DNA from: Thecaphora thlaspeos
Taxonomy: Eukaryota > Basidiomycota > Ustilaginomycetes > Urocystidales > Glomosporiaceae
Direction of reading: 5' to 3'
DNA length: 64,000 bases
Assembly (NCBI GenBank): GCA_900291925.1
Contig: UWYS01000007.1
Span: 868,001 to 932,000 of the forward strand
The translations under genes and the position numbers were made by a program. The stretch's first letter is position 1. Every line of letters begins with the position of its first letter. The notes below the pieces were generated by a model that was given only the letters and a program-made list of their open reading frames with translations, made no database searches and was not told the origin of the DNA. Positions 51,061-60,983 of this stretch are shown one piece after another.

Positions 51061-51413
51061 CCCTCCTTCGGCGCCCTGCCCTCGCCCGGGCCTCACTCGG
51101 CCCGCCCTTTCCTCGCTCGTCCTGCCCTGCATAGCTCACCCTCCAGGGCGCTTCCTCCCCCAGCCCTGCCCTGCGCCTCTCGCCTCGCCTGCCCTCGTTC
51201 GCCCTCGCCGGCTCTCCTCGCCTTCACATAGCTCGCCCTGGGCCTGCTCGCCCTGCCTTTCAACCATCACCAACCCTCCTCGCCCTCGTCCTCGTTCAGC
51301 TTTTCCCCGCCCAGGTCGCCCTCGCCCGGCAGCGCTCCTCGGGCTAACTTTCGATGACGCATACAGGACGCTGGCACGCATCGGGCGCCTGATACCAACC
51401 CGGCGCTGTGGGT

Positions 51414-51850
51414 ATTGAGTCCTTTGCCACGTTCGACGAGCTGATCTCGAGCTACAACATCGAGCTGACAGAGATGATGACCGACGCTTACCTCAACGAG
51501 TACCTCTTGTGCGAGGCCGACAAGCGCTCTCTGAGACAGAACACTGACGCTGCTCAACCGTCTGCTGCGATTGATCATGAACCGTGACCTGGCCGACTAC
51601 ATCACCGCCAAGAACAACGTCCCAACGTCTTCGGGGATACGGAGCTCATCAAAACGTATCGACTCATGAGGGAGTCTGCGAGGGACCTGCATACAAGGAC
51701 CGACGTAGTTCTCGAGAGCCGATACTGACCGCCACCCCGCTATTCTCCTTGGCACCTTCCTTAACATCTTCGCCTCTACGCCTTAAGATGGGCCTTGTAT
51801 GCACAGGTAAGTCGAGCTTTGTTTGCTGGAATGGTAATGCAACGGATTAA
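51414..51850 (+). pseudogene. Relic of an unknown protein gene, copy A
   Basis: Protein-like segments are in three different frames: FATFDELISSYNIELTEMM..., then TLLNRLLRLIMNRDLADYI, then TELIKTYRLMRESARDLH ending at a TGA near 51728, then RLKMGLVCTGK. At least two single-base shifts separate them, so it is not translatable as one protein. The last 150 bp match copy B at 56.18-56.35 kb. Family unknown. A spliced gene is an alternative but the splits do not sit at clean introns. Confidence 0.35.
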
Positions 51851-52014
51851 CTTCGGCATATATTATGACAGCGATCAAGCAAGCAGTTAAATGAAAGAAT
51901 CTGGGAACGCAGGATCGGTAGTGGCTGGTGGTGGTGGCCAACGAGGTCCGCTGCTTGTGTTGGCCGAGGTGTTTGTTTGCCCGACGCCAAGCGCAAAACC
52001 CACAATCGGGCGTG

Positions 52015-52215
52015 GAGTCGAGGCGCGCGAGACGCGTCGACGCGACTTCGGGTGGTGAGCTGCATGTTTATTCGCGCGAGACGCTTCAACGCGATCTGGA
52101 GGAGGCGCGCCTGCCTGTCTACTCGCGCGAGACGCGTCGAGGCCTGCCTGGTGGACGCGCCTCGATGTGGAGGTGGGACGCATATGTATTCGCGCGAGAC
52201 GCGCCCACTTGTTCG
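52015..52215 (+). repeat. CTCGCGCGAG repeat array, four forward units
   Basis: Cores near 52027, 52070, 52122-52131 (exact) and 52190, followed by ACGCGTCGACGCG (first unit) or close variants, with TGGAGG(A/T)GG and GGCGCGCC between. Spacing is about 45-70 bp. Confidence 0.85.
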
Positions 52216-52739
52216 GGGTGCATTCTTACTTCCGTGTTGGCTCTTGGGCTAATTCTCGGCCGAGCAACGAGAGGCAGCCGGCATGCGCGGTGTCCCGTCC
52301 AAGTCCCTCCCAGTTTAGGCCTCCATCCCCCCTCATTCGCTCCTTCTCTCTCCACCAAGACCACGTCTCCACTCTCGCCCGCCCTCGTTACCCTCCGTCT
52401 CATTTCCAATTCCCTAGCGTCACGCTGCCGCGCCTCAGGCACCTGCGCCGCTTGGGCATAACTGCCCGTGGGCGACGCAACCTTTCGGTCCCGCAAACTT
52501 TATCTGTTACTGCTTTACGTTGTCCGTTCTTGTGTCCGTCGCCCCCCGAAGCACACCCCGGCAACCATCGACGGGCCTTGTTGCAGGTGGTGGGGAGGCA
52601 AGGATCCGTGTTTATTTCCGCGAAATATTTCAGGGCGGCCACGGGGGACGCGACACCGTGTGGAGCGGGTGGCTTTAAGATAATTCGCGCGAGAAGCGTG
52701 GGCCAACGCGCCTGCCTATATGGAGGACCCGAGACGCGT

Positions 52740-53200
52740 TTGCGCCAGCGCGGTCGACGCATAACACGCGCCTCCCCTCTGCCAGAACGCATCGACGCGT
52801 CTCGCGCGAGTAAACACGCAGGCGCGCCTCCAGCTGTTCAGGTTTACGCGTCTCGGGCGAGTAAGCTTGCGACCGGCCTCCACCAGGTCGGCCCATCGTT
52901 CCTCGCGCGAGTAAATACGCAGGCACGGCCTCCAACAATTTGCGTTGACGCATCTCGCGCGAGTAATCATGGAAGCATGCCACCACCGTTCCGGCGAAGA
53001 CGTGTCTCGGGCGAGTAAATACGCGCCGGACCTCCACCAGAATGCGTCGATGCGTCTCGGGCGAATATACACGCGCCTCCCCTTCACCAGGACGCTTCGA
53101 CGCATCTCGCGTGAGTAAACACGCATGCCCGCCTCCACCTCCGGTTGTGGAGGCGCGGTGTGGACGTGAGCAGACTTTTACTCGCGCGAGACTAAGTAGG
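52740..53200 (-). repeat. CTCGCGCGAG repeat array, inverted, about seven units, then one forward unit
   Basis: Reverse-orientation cores at 52801-52810 (exact), about 52852, 52902, 52954-52963 (exact), 53009, 53060 and 53107, each followed by TAAACACGC, TAAATACGC or similar. GCCTCCACC (complement of the TGGAGG block) recurs between them. At 53181-53190 an exact core lies in forward orientation after TTTTA, so the array is head-to-head there. Confidence 0.88.
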
Positions 53201-53859
53201 CGGCCATTAAGAGCCCGAGGAGGTTGCCCGCATGGGAAGTCGCGCGAGATTTTCGGGCATAGCCACGGTCAACACTTGATTTGCAGGAAGGAACCTGACC
53301 GAGAAAACCAGACCGGGCGCGTCCAGATAAATGCGATCTGCTGCCGGGTGGAGAAGCGCATTCTTTCGCGCGGGGCAAGTTCGTGCCAGCGCTTTCGACG
53401 CGTCTCAGTATGGAGGTGGGCTAGATTATTATTATTTTTGCGCATTAGTCCCTGGCGCGTTCACGTTTACTCTCTCGATGCGCGAGAAATTTAAACCCGA
53501 GAAGAAGAAGCGGGCATCCCTTATCTGGGTCTAGGCAAGCCTCTCTTAGCTACCCCCTTCCTCGGTTTTCAGGCCACGCCTTCGATCTCCTGAACGCGGA
53601 TAGCATACATAGTTACACTCTCATAGCTTGTATGCTCATTATCCGTCTCTTGTCTTCAACCTTCTTTCCTCCCTCTCTTGGCCCTCCGCAGCATATATAT
53701 TTCCTGCCGCCTCTCTAACTTTCTCTCCCATGCGGGCATTCTATGGCTATCGACAACATGTAGCACGAAAGCACGTGAAACATGCCGGTTCCGCCGCATC
53801 TTGCGCGACTAACACCTAGCCCCGCCTCAACACCACGGCCAGTGCCAGCGGCATCCTGT

Positions 53860-54600
53860 CTGCCGCCAGCTCGCGCGGGTACACCAGGCGCGCCTGGATG
53901 ATTGAGGGTGGCGCGTCTCGCCCGAGTATGCAGGAACCATTTTTGTCGCCCGCGTCGCCCTGCAGCACGACGCGTCTCGTCGGAGTAAACACGCGAATCG
54001 GAATCAGGCGGGTCGGACTGTTGCTAGGCGCGTCTCGCCAAAATAGACACGAGTTTTTCCACATCCCGGCGCTTCAAACAGCCGCGCGGGATTTCGCGCT
54101 CGAGTAAATAAAAAGGCGTGCCTACACATCGGCGCCACGTCCCGCCGCCTCGCACTTCTCGCCCGAGTATGTTAGCCATTCGGAAATTTCGATTTAGGCT
54201 CGACCTGCTCGCTCGGCGCGTCTCGCTCATTTTTTGCGCAGAAGCCACTCCATAGGTGGGCGCGTCGAATTTGCTCCTATGCGTCTCGCGCGATTTTACT
54301 TCGGCCCAGCCCAGCCACAAAGGCGCGTCGATGCTGAACGCGATTTTGTGTGGAGGCTGGAAGCATGTTGATTCGCACGAGACACGTTCAGCCGATCTGG
54401 CCACCGTCGACGCGACCCTCTCATGGAGGCAGATTTTGAAATTATTCGGGCGGGACGCGTCCTGCCGAATTGATCATGCAGCTTTAGGTTTGTGGAGGCC
54501 GAATGCGCGATTTAGTCGCGCGAGACGTGCTTCGCCCGAGTGAATCCCAGCGACGCGACATTATGTGGAGGCTTGTCTCGTGTTTATTCGCACAAGACGC
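53860..54600. repeat. Degenerate CTCGCGCGAG repeat cluster, mixed orientation
   Basis: About a dozen decayed units. Reverse units are near 53919 (CTCGCCCGAG), 53977, 54039, 54094, 54159 and 54220. From about 54365 forward units appear (TTGATTCGCACGAGAC, TTATTCGGGCGGGAC, TTTAGTCGCGCGAGAC, TTTATTCGCACAAGAC). Spacing is about 45-70 bp. The change of direction is near 54.3 kb. Confidence 0.65.
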
Positions 54601-55511
54601 TCTGCCTGCACGGTCAACATGCACAGCTGAAAGAAGGTATCTGCCTACCTGCTACCTTCCACCAGAGCACCACCATCCACACCTCCGTACCTTCTTTGTC
54701 GTAATTTCAGCACCGCGACTGCCTTCGTTGCCTCTGCTTGCTTTTCACAACCTTCGAGGGTATCTGTGCGGCGAACCTCAATCAGGCTCAATCAGGGCAG
54801 CGGCGCACCGAGCTATGGTTGTGGTTGCTCCGGCAGCATTTACGACCTCAGGTGGGCAGGTACCCCAAATTGCGTCGTGCCGGCACCTCCGAGGCGATGC
54901 TGCCCACCTTCCTTCGTTGATCCTTCACCTGGGTCCCAATGGGTGCAGCCTGATCTTACCACCATCAATCACACCTGCACGACGCGAGCTCTCCTTCTCG
55001 GCCGAGGTATGTGAGCCGCACAAGAGATCGAGACGGACGAATGTCAACTCTAACCGTGCCGTCCCTTCCTCTTCTTTGCCTATAGCATCCAGTAGTGTAT
55101 CTCGCAACAACTACCATCACCATTTTTTTTTCCCCAACGTACCCTTCTTCGCCGTCGCACAGCTTTCCAGTACCCTCTTCGATTTCTTCTGCACCCTCTA
55201 CCACGTCGTCACCGGGCGCCGCAAGCTTTTCAGCGCTGTCGCCCAGCGTTCGCCCTGCCCTTGGACAGCCCTGCCCTCACGGAGGACGGCCCTGGCCTCG
55301 CCCGTCCTGCCTTGCCTCGCTCTGCCCTGCCTCGCCCTCGCCCTTTTTGCGCTCTCGTCCTCGCCCTCGCTGTTGCACCCTTACCCCCTCTACCGTCTCT
55401 TCTGATCCCCATGCTCTCCCTGCTTACCTGCGCCCAGCCCAGCTCCTCCCGGCTGGCGTTGCCAGTACCCTGTGCAACAACCAACGGCGCAAGATGATTG
55501 GGCGTAGCCGC

Positions 55512-56180
55512 ATATAAAGTCGACGGTGGCAGTGCTCGTTCCTTCCCTCCGACCACCATCCCATCCCGACTGCACAAGTCCTCTTTCCTCCGCCGATCTC
55601 GCCAGCTGCCTGCTTTCCTCGTCCTCAACACCGCCGAAACGAAGCCCGGTGAGTATGCCTCGTCCCCTGCCGTTTTCGTTTTCTCCATTTCCTGCTCATC
55701 ACGGCTTTGCGGACGTTGTCGAGCTGTGGTCGCGGTGCGGTAGACCAACGATGTCCTTTTGTCCTCCGTTCTCTTTGCTTTACTCCCGTTTTTCCCACCA
55801 CCACCAGCGCCGCCGCGCGCACCGCCCACCACGACATTGACGGCGCCAACGCCGATGACGCAGCCGCTCCCGCCACCCAGATGTATGCGCTATGCGCTGA
55901 TGAATGTCTTCGAGCTCGCTGACAGCCTCTATCGACGGGCTATACCGGCACTGTACCACCACTGACGCCGCTTGCACTGCCCACCACGCCTTTCAGCTCG
56001 CGGAAGGCCTTTGTTACCAATCTCAAACAGGTCGCGACGCTCGACGGTCTATACAGGCGTCGGCTCTTGCGTGCAAGGAACCTACTTACATCTCACCGTC
56101 ACGATCCTGCGCGGGCACTGATGGCAAAAGCCTCTGCATCGGCCTCTGGATGAGCAGTGCACGCAAAGTGAGTACGTGTC
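55512..56180 (+). other. Promoter-like and spliced-leader-like segment
   Basis: A TATA box (ATATAAAG) at 55512-55519 is followed by a pyrimidine-rich leader, a good donor (CCCG|GTGAGT) near 55650, an acceptor (CCACCACCAG) near 55808, and an ATG at 55855 opening a 36-codon frame. Another donor-like AAA|GTGAGTACG sits at 56170. These look like the front half of a gene whose coding part has decayed (copy B relic follows). Confidence 0.3.
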
Positions 56181-56390
56181 TGGCCGATGTAGCTTTCAAG
56201 AGCCGTTACTGAACGTCATCCCGCTATCCTTTTGGGCACCTTCCTCAGCACACAGAACATTTCAACCTTCCCGCCTCAAGGTGGTCCTTGTATGTACCGG
56301 CGAGTAGAGAATCGTTCTCGGTGATGGCGATGCAACTGACCAAGAACCTCCAAAGCTCTTCTTCCATGGTGGCTCTGGTCGTGACCCCCT
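56140..56390 (+). pseudogene. Relic of an unknown protein gene, copy B
   Basis: Aligns with copy A (51.64-51.85 kb). Matching landmarks in order: ADVAFKSRY-stop versus TDVVLESRY-stop; CCCGCTATCC...GGGCACCTTCCT versus CCCGCTATTC...GGCACCTTCCT; RLKVVLVCTGE-stop versus RLKMGLVCTGK; and GATGCAACTGA versus AATGCAACGGA. The stop after CTGE breaks the frame. It is a diverged duplicate of unknown origin. Confidence 0.35.
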
Positions 56391-56429
56391 CTTGGCGGTC
56401 AGAGTTTAGCATTTAGGTCTGCCATTTGT

Positions 56430-56710
56430 GGAGGCGGCGCTGCGTGTTGATCCGCCAGAGGGAGGTTAGGGCCCCAGCACGGTCAGCGCGCCTTCCCGAA
56501 TTTGGATTGACTCGCGCGAGAAACTGGAGTGCCAGCCCGCGCAGCGCGTCTTGGTGTGGAGGCTGTTGGGCGTGTTTACCCGCGCTTGGCGCGTCAAGCG
56601 ACTGGTTGACGCGTCTCGATGTGGAGGCATCGGGTCGCTTATTTACTCGGGCGAGACATGTGTCTGGTCAACTGGGCGACGTGCCCTGATGTGGAGGTCT
56701 CCACGCGCGA
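56430..56710 (+). repeat. CTCGCGCGAG repeat cluster, four to five units
   Basis: Units near 56450 (weak), 56511-56520 (exact), 56578 (weak), 56646 (CTCGGGCGAG) and 56707 (weak), spaced about 60-68 bp, with TGTGGAGG between (56426, 56553, 56620, 56690). The TGTGGAGG block is the better conserved part here. Confidence 0.75.
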
Positions 56711-56854
56711 GAGCCAGGAGGGTCGACGCATTTTTCGGCCGATACGTCAGAAAGACCGAATTCTGCGATAAGTCTGTGAACCCGATAATTCCGGGCCTCA
56801 AAGTAAAATTATTTGGGAGCCGCAGTTTTCCTCTTAATAAGATTCGCATCTTAT

Positions 56855-57290
56855 AGCCGATTATGTCCAAGAGCTTATGTCTGGTAGCCGCACCTTGTTG
56901 CCCGATTAGATCAATGGACCGATTTGTTTTTTGAACAACACTTTCTGCCCGATATAGGCAAAGGCTCCGTCCGTATCCCGATGGGCCTTTAAGCCCGTCT
57001 TTCGTCCTTTCGCCCGGTAAGGCGGGTGCTAATGCCCGATCCATAAAATAATCAAGAGGTGCCCGATTAGGCTGGGAGCCTGATTTGTCGGTGAGCGCTA
57101 AATGTTCGCCCGATAACGCACCGCAGTAAATTGTTCGATAAGCCTTTGATCCCGATACGTATGGTTGAGAACCGCGACTAGTCGCTCGATACAACAACGG
57201 CCCGATTCCTACAAATCTATGCATGCTTTTGCCCGATAGATTTTTGGAAAATCAAAACCCGCCCGATACGTTCGGGAGCCAAATTGTTCT
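56855..57290. repeat. CCCGAT motif cluster
   Basis: Nine exact CCCGAT hexamers at 56901, 56948, 56977, 57034, 57062, 57109, 57151, 57201, 57232 and 57262 (ten positions counting 57262), usually as GCCCGATT or GCCCGATA, plus several one-change copies, within 410 bp. The sequence is clearly more AT-rich than the rest of the window. It splits the palindrome-repeat clusters at 56.7 and 57.35 kb. Confidence 0.75.
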
Positions 57291-57349
57291 GAAGACCCAG
57301 CCTTGTGCTTGATCAGTCGCTGACTCGACCGAAATGCCAGGAGCCAGGT

Positions 57350-57545
57350 GATGTGGAGGCGGGGCTTCTGTTGACTCGCGCGAGATCCTCTATCTGAATG
57401 GTTAATGTGATTTATTTGGGAAGGCGGTTTAAATGTGGCTTTCTCAAATCGCGAGATGCCACAAAGGTCAAAGCGCTTTCAATGCGGAGGTGGGTTTCAT
57501 GTGGAGGCGGCGCCTATTTTTTACTCGCGCGGGACCCGTGACGTT
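57350..57545 (+). repeat. CTCGCGCGAG repeat, about three units
   Basis: GATGTGGAGGCGGGGCTTCTG precedes an exact core at 57375-57384. A weak unit lies near 57440, and GTGGAGGCGGC with TTTTTACTCGCGCGGGAC near 57520. Forward orientation. Confidence 0.7.
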
Positions 57546-58369
57546 CGGTCGCCACCACGGCCAACGCATTTTCTGCCGTGTGAGGACAGGGTCAACGAAC
57601 GTGCGCGCAAACAGCCTCTGCCCTCCCCTACTTCCTCCTTTCCCTCCTTTTCTCCCTCCTTCTATCCCTCCTTCTCTTCCTTCTCTTCATACAACTACGT
57701 CCTTTCTATCGTTGGCTTCAGCCGAGGCTCAATTTTTTCTTTCGTCGCTCTCACCGCCGACTTCCTCAGCCCCCCTTACACTCCGCGCTCCCCACCCACC
57801 TCTCTGTTGATTGTCTCGCGCTCGCTCAACTCCCATTCTAGGATTCAGACGTCGACAGACACCGCCCTTGCTCTCTCTTGTCCAGCAACCTTCCATCTCA
57901 GGGCGGCCCCCTTTTCTTCACCAAGCCCTACCTCAGGTGTCTCGCTGACGTCTCTCGCCGCACCGACTCGGCTGGCGCCCCGTCTGACACATCTGGCGCC
58001 GCCAGTGGCAACGTGGGCGCGACAGCCAATCCCCGCCCCCTGGAAACAATACCCCGCCGCCGTCGCCGTCGCTGCCGTGACACTAGCTGGTCATGCAGAC
58101 GCTCCTCGTCCGTCAGATCCCAGCATACAGACGGCTCCACTGCCGGTACGTTGCTCTACCATCTCCCGGACGTGGACCGCTGCCAGGTGGATGATATGTT
58201 CTTCTTCCCGTTTCCTATAAAGCACACCCTCACTGCCTGCCTTTTGCGCATCGTTGCCCTTCTCGTGTCCAATCGAGCACACTTTCGCTGCCTGCCTTTT
58301 TGTGGGGACGAAGCTATTTCTCTATGCATGAGAGAGCCGAGAAGCGGCACGCCAGACGCGCGGCCGTCT

Positions 58370-59470
58370 GAGGAGGCGGGAGTTTTTCTTTACTCGCGCG
58401 AGACGCACACCCGCCAGAACCGCTGACGCGCCGCCGAAGTGGTGGCGGATCTGTACGCGACGCGTTGGCCATTCGCGCGTAAAATTTCGCCGCGCCCTTT
58501 GACAGCGGGACCAGCTTCGCATTTTTTGATTTACTCGCCCAAGACCTGCTGGGTCCTTATTTACTTGCGCCAGAGATGCGGGCGCGGTTAAGGTCAACGT
58601 GATTTTTTGTCGGGGCAAACTTACGTATTTTTTCGCGCGATAGACGAGCGGATGCGCCACGCGCCTTGTGACGGGGAGGCCGGGCCACGTTTACCTGTGC
58701 GTATTTGTTCGCTCGAACGAGACGCGCCGACGCGACCTTTAGGAGGTTAGGCGCGTCTTCACTCGCGCGAGACGCTACGACACGATCCGGTAAAGGTGAC
58801 GTGGGGTTTTACTCGTGCGAGAAGCGTCGACGCGACTTGGTGGAGGTGGGACGTGTGTCGACCTGGTGGGGTCGGGGCGCGTGTTAACTCGCGCGAGACG
58901 CGTTGACGCCGGCGCAGTGGAGGCGTGCCTGCTTGTGTACTCGCGCGAGACGTGTCGAGGCAATCACGAAGGTGAAGCGCGTGTTCACTCGCGCGAGACG
59001 TATTATAGCTACCTCGGTTGGAAGCGCGTCCGCGATATGACTCGGGCGAGACGCATCGACGCAACCGGGTGGAGGTGAGGCGCGTTTCAAATCTTGCGAG
59101 ACGCGTGACCTAGTTGACGTGAGGCACAGACGCGTCGACCCTTCTCGTCGGAGCCACGCCTGTGTATTTATTCGCGCGAGACGCGTCGACGCGACCCGGT
59201 TGAGGCGCGCCTGTGCATTCACTCGCGCGAGATGCAGCAACCTGACTTGTTGGAGGCGCGCCTGCCGTTCTTTTCGCGCGAGGCCCGTCGACGCGACTCG
59301 GTGGAAGACCTTCTTCGTGTCTACTCGCGCGAGAAACGTTTACCTCATGGCAGGTCACCGCTCACTGTTAGCCAAGGGATTGTCTCGCGCGAGAAAATCA
59401 TTTGCATCCACCCGCGACTTGAGGCGATTGTGATTCTGTTGCTCTTTGTGGAGGTGGTCACCCCTCACAG
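58370..59470 (+). repeat. Main CTCGCGCGAG repeat array, about 18 units
   Basis: Forward units spaced about 45-75 bp. Exact cores at 58393-58402, 58762-58771, 58888-58897, 58940-58949, 58988-58997, 59222-59231, 59324-59333 and 59384-59393, and one-change cores between (for example 58813, 59040, 59171, 59274). The best units read TTTACTCGCGCGAGACGCGT then CGACGCGAC, a few variable bases, (G)GTGGAGG(C/T)G and GCGCG(C)CTG. Ends about 330 bp before the SPC2 ATG. Confidence 0.9.
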
Positions 59471-59800
59471 GGGTGCCAAAAGGCGGGACGCGGAAAAGCG
59501 AACGTCGACCGGGCCTCGGGCTTGCGCTTGAGCCACGAGCGTGGCCTGGCCGGACCGCCAGCGGTACAAAGTGACAGCGCTCGCTTTCTGCACGCTGGAA
59601 TCTAGAGCCTCACTCACCCCTTCCCCCCCCACTCGGACCTCGCCTTTTCCCCTCACCCACCCTCTCGCCTCACCACCATCGCAAGCACCCTCCAGCTTTC
59701 GCCTCCACCGGGTTCCAAGTGGTATCACCACCAGCGACTGCGGAGCTTTCTTCGCCTTCCTCCCGCGACGCTTCCACCGCACCGCATCGCGCACCCCACC

Positions 59801-60983
59801 ATGCCCGCGGTCGGACAACAGACGGCCGACGATGCCGTCGAGCAACCGCTCGCCAATGAGGCCAAGCCGGAACGCATCTACATTAACAACGCCGATCTTA
59901 CCGAACTCAAGCTCACTTGCGACGAAGCGGTGGAGAGGGTGAGTGCAGTCCGCTGATCCCCTTCCTCGGGACGTCCGACGAAATTTCCGATGCTCGAGGA
60001 AGCTGAGCCCCTAACGCACTCGCTCTTCTCCTCTTTTCACGCCCCGGTAGATACTGACCCGCGACCATGGAGTCAGCACCGCCATCGCCTCGTCTAAATT
60101 CAAAACCTCGAATGATGCCGCCGCCGCTCCCTCCGACTTTCCCGCCTTCAAGGCGAGCCACTTCCACACTGACCTTCGCCTCCTGCTCGGCTTCCTCGCC
60201 GCGTTCGTGATGATCGGGACTACGCTCTGGGCCTACTGCATCGAAAAGGAGTGGGAGAACAACAAGTACGCCTGTGGGGTCGCCGTCGCCGTGTGAGTAG
60301 GAGTCGGCGGAGCGGAGCCATCGTGTATGCTGCAAAGATGCCGCTAGATCGGTCGGCCGCTGACTGCTGCACTCTGTGACTACTTCCGACTGCGTCAACA
60401 GCTACACCGTCCTTTCGGCCGTCCAGGCCATCGACTCGTACTGGCAGGGCAACATCATCTTCACCGGCAGACGGAAGATGCTTTCGAAGCGGGTGAGTCG
60501 GCTCACCAATTTTCGTCCTTGCCCCCCCTCGCCTTGTTGTGCTGACGCGTGCCGTTCAACGTTGGCTCCACCCTACGCTGCCGCAGATCGAGACCGAGAA
60601 CCTCAAGATCGTCTCTCCGGCGCTGGGGCGATCGACGGCGACCGAGTACGTCTCTCGCGACGGTAAGCCGGTCCTCCTGCCGCCGGCCTATAGCCTGGAG
60701 ATCGAGTACACGCGCAAGAGCAACGGCGGCAAGAGCCTGCTGGGAAGCAAGCGCGACACTATTATGCTGGGACACATGGGTGAGTCCGGGCGAGAGCGCT
60801 GGGAGCGGCCCCAGGGAAGGTCGTGAACCCGTCTGAGCTGACGTGCCGTGTCTCGCCTCTTCCGTCTGCCTGACCTTCTCTCGTATCTCCACAGGCGAGT
60901 GGTTCACAGAGGATGGCGAGTTCATCGAGTCCATCCTCGAGGAGAGGCTAATCTCGGGCCTGCAGAAGGCGTTCGGGCAGTAG
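59801..60983 (+). CDS. SPC2: Signal peptidase complex subunit 2 (SPCS2/Spc25 family)
   Basis: Five exons: 59801-59938, 60051-60292, 60402-60492, 60587-60779 and 60895-60983, 250 residues, close to mammalian SPCS2 (226). The subunit is an ER membrane partner of the signal peptidase that helps hold it at the translocon. The start is CCCACCATGCC. N-terminal cytosolic segment with DLTELKLTCDEAVERIL, two close transmembrane helices (RLLLGFLAAFVMIGTTLWAY and CGVAVAVYTVLSAVQAID) with a very short lumenal turn KEWENNKYA, then a cytosolic C-terminal domain (IIFTGRRKML, YSLEIEYTRKSN, GEWFTEDGEFIE). All splice sites are consensus. It lies just downstream of the main repeat array. Confidence 0.93.

Larger units (their letters stand above)
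50315..59800. other. 9.5 kb repeat-rich gene desert
   Basis: No intact gene was found between the aminopeptidase and SPC2. The stretch is a patchwork of CTCGCGCGAG repeat clusters, a CCCGAT cluster, CTCGCCCTGCC-rich GC blocks (51.06-51.33 and 55.24-55.39 kb), pyrimidine-rich leader-like tracts (52.31-52.42, 54.64-54.72, 57.61-57.70 kb), isolated TATA boxes (53692, 55512, 58216) and two related coding relics. The units are much diverged, so the region is old. SPC2 promoter occupies the last few hundred bases. Confidence 0.75.

Noticed and set aside
58370..59470. CRISPR-like pattern of conserved units with variable spacers
   Set aside because: The host is a eukaryote, spacing varies from about 45 to 75 bp, units diverge from one another, both orientations occur and no cas-like gene is present.
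50754..59470. A transposable element as the source of the desert
   Set aside because: No transposase, reverse transcriptase or integrase motif, no long terminal repeats and no clear target-site duplications were seen. It stays possible for a dead element but cannot be supported.
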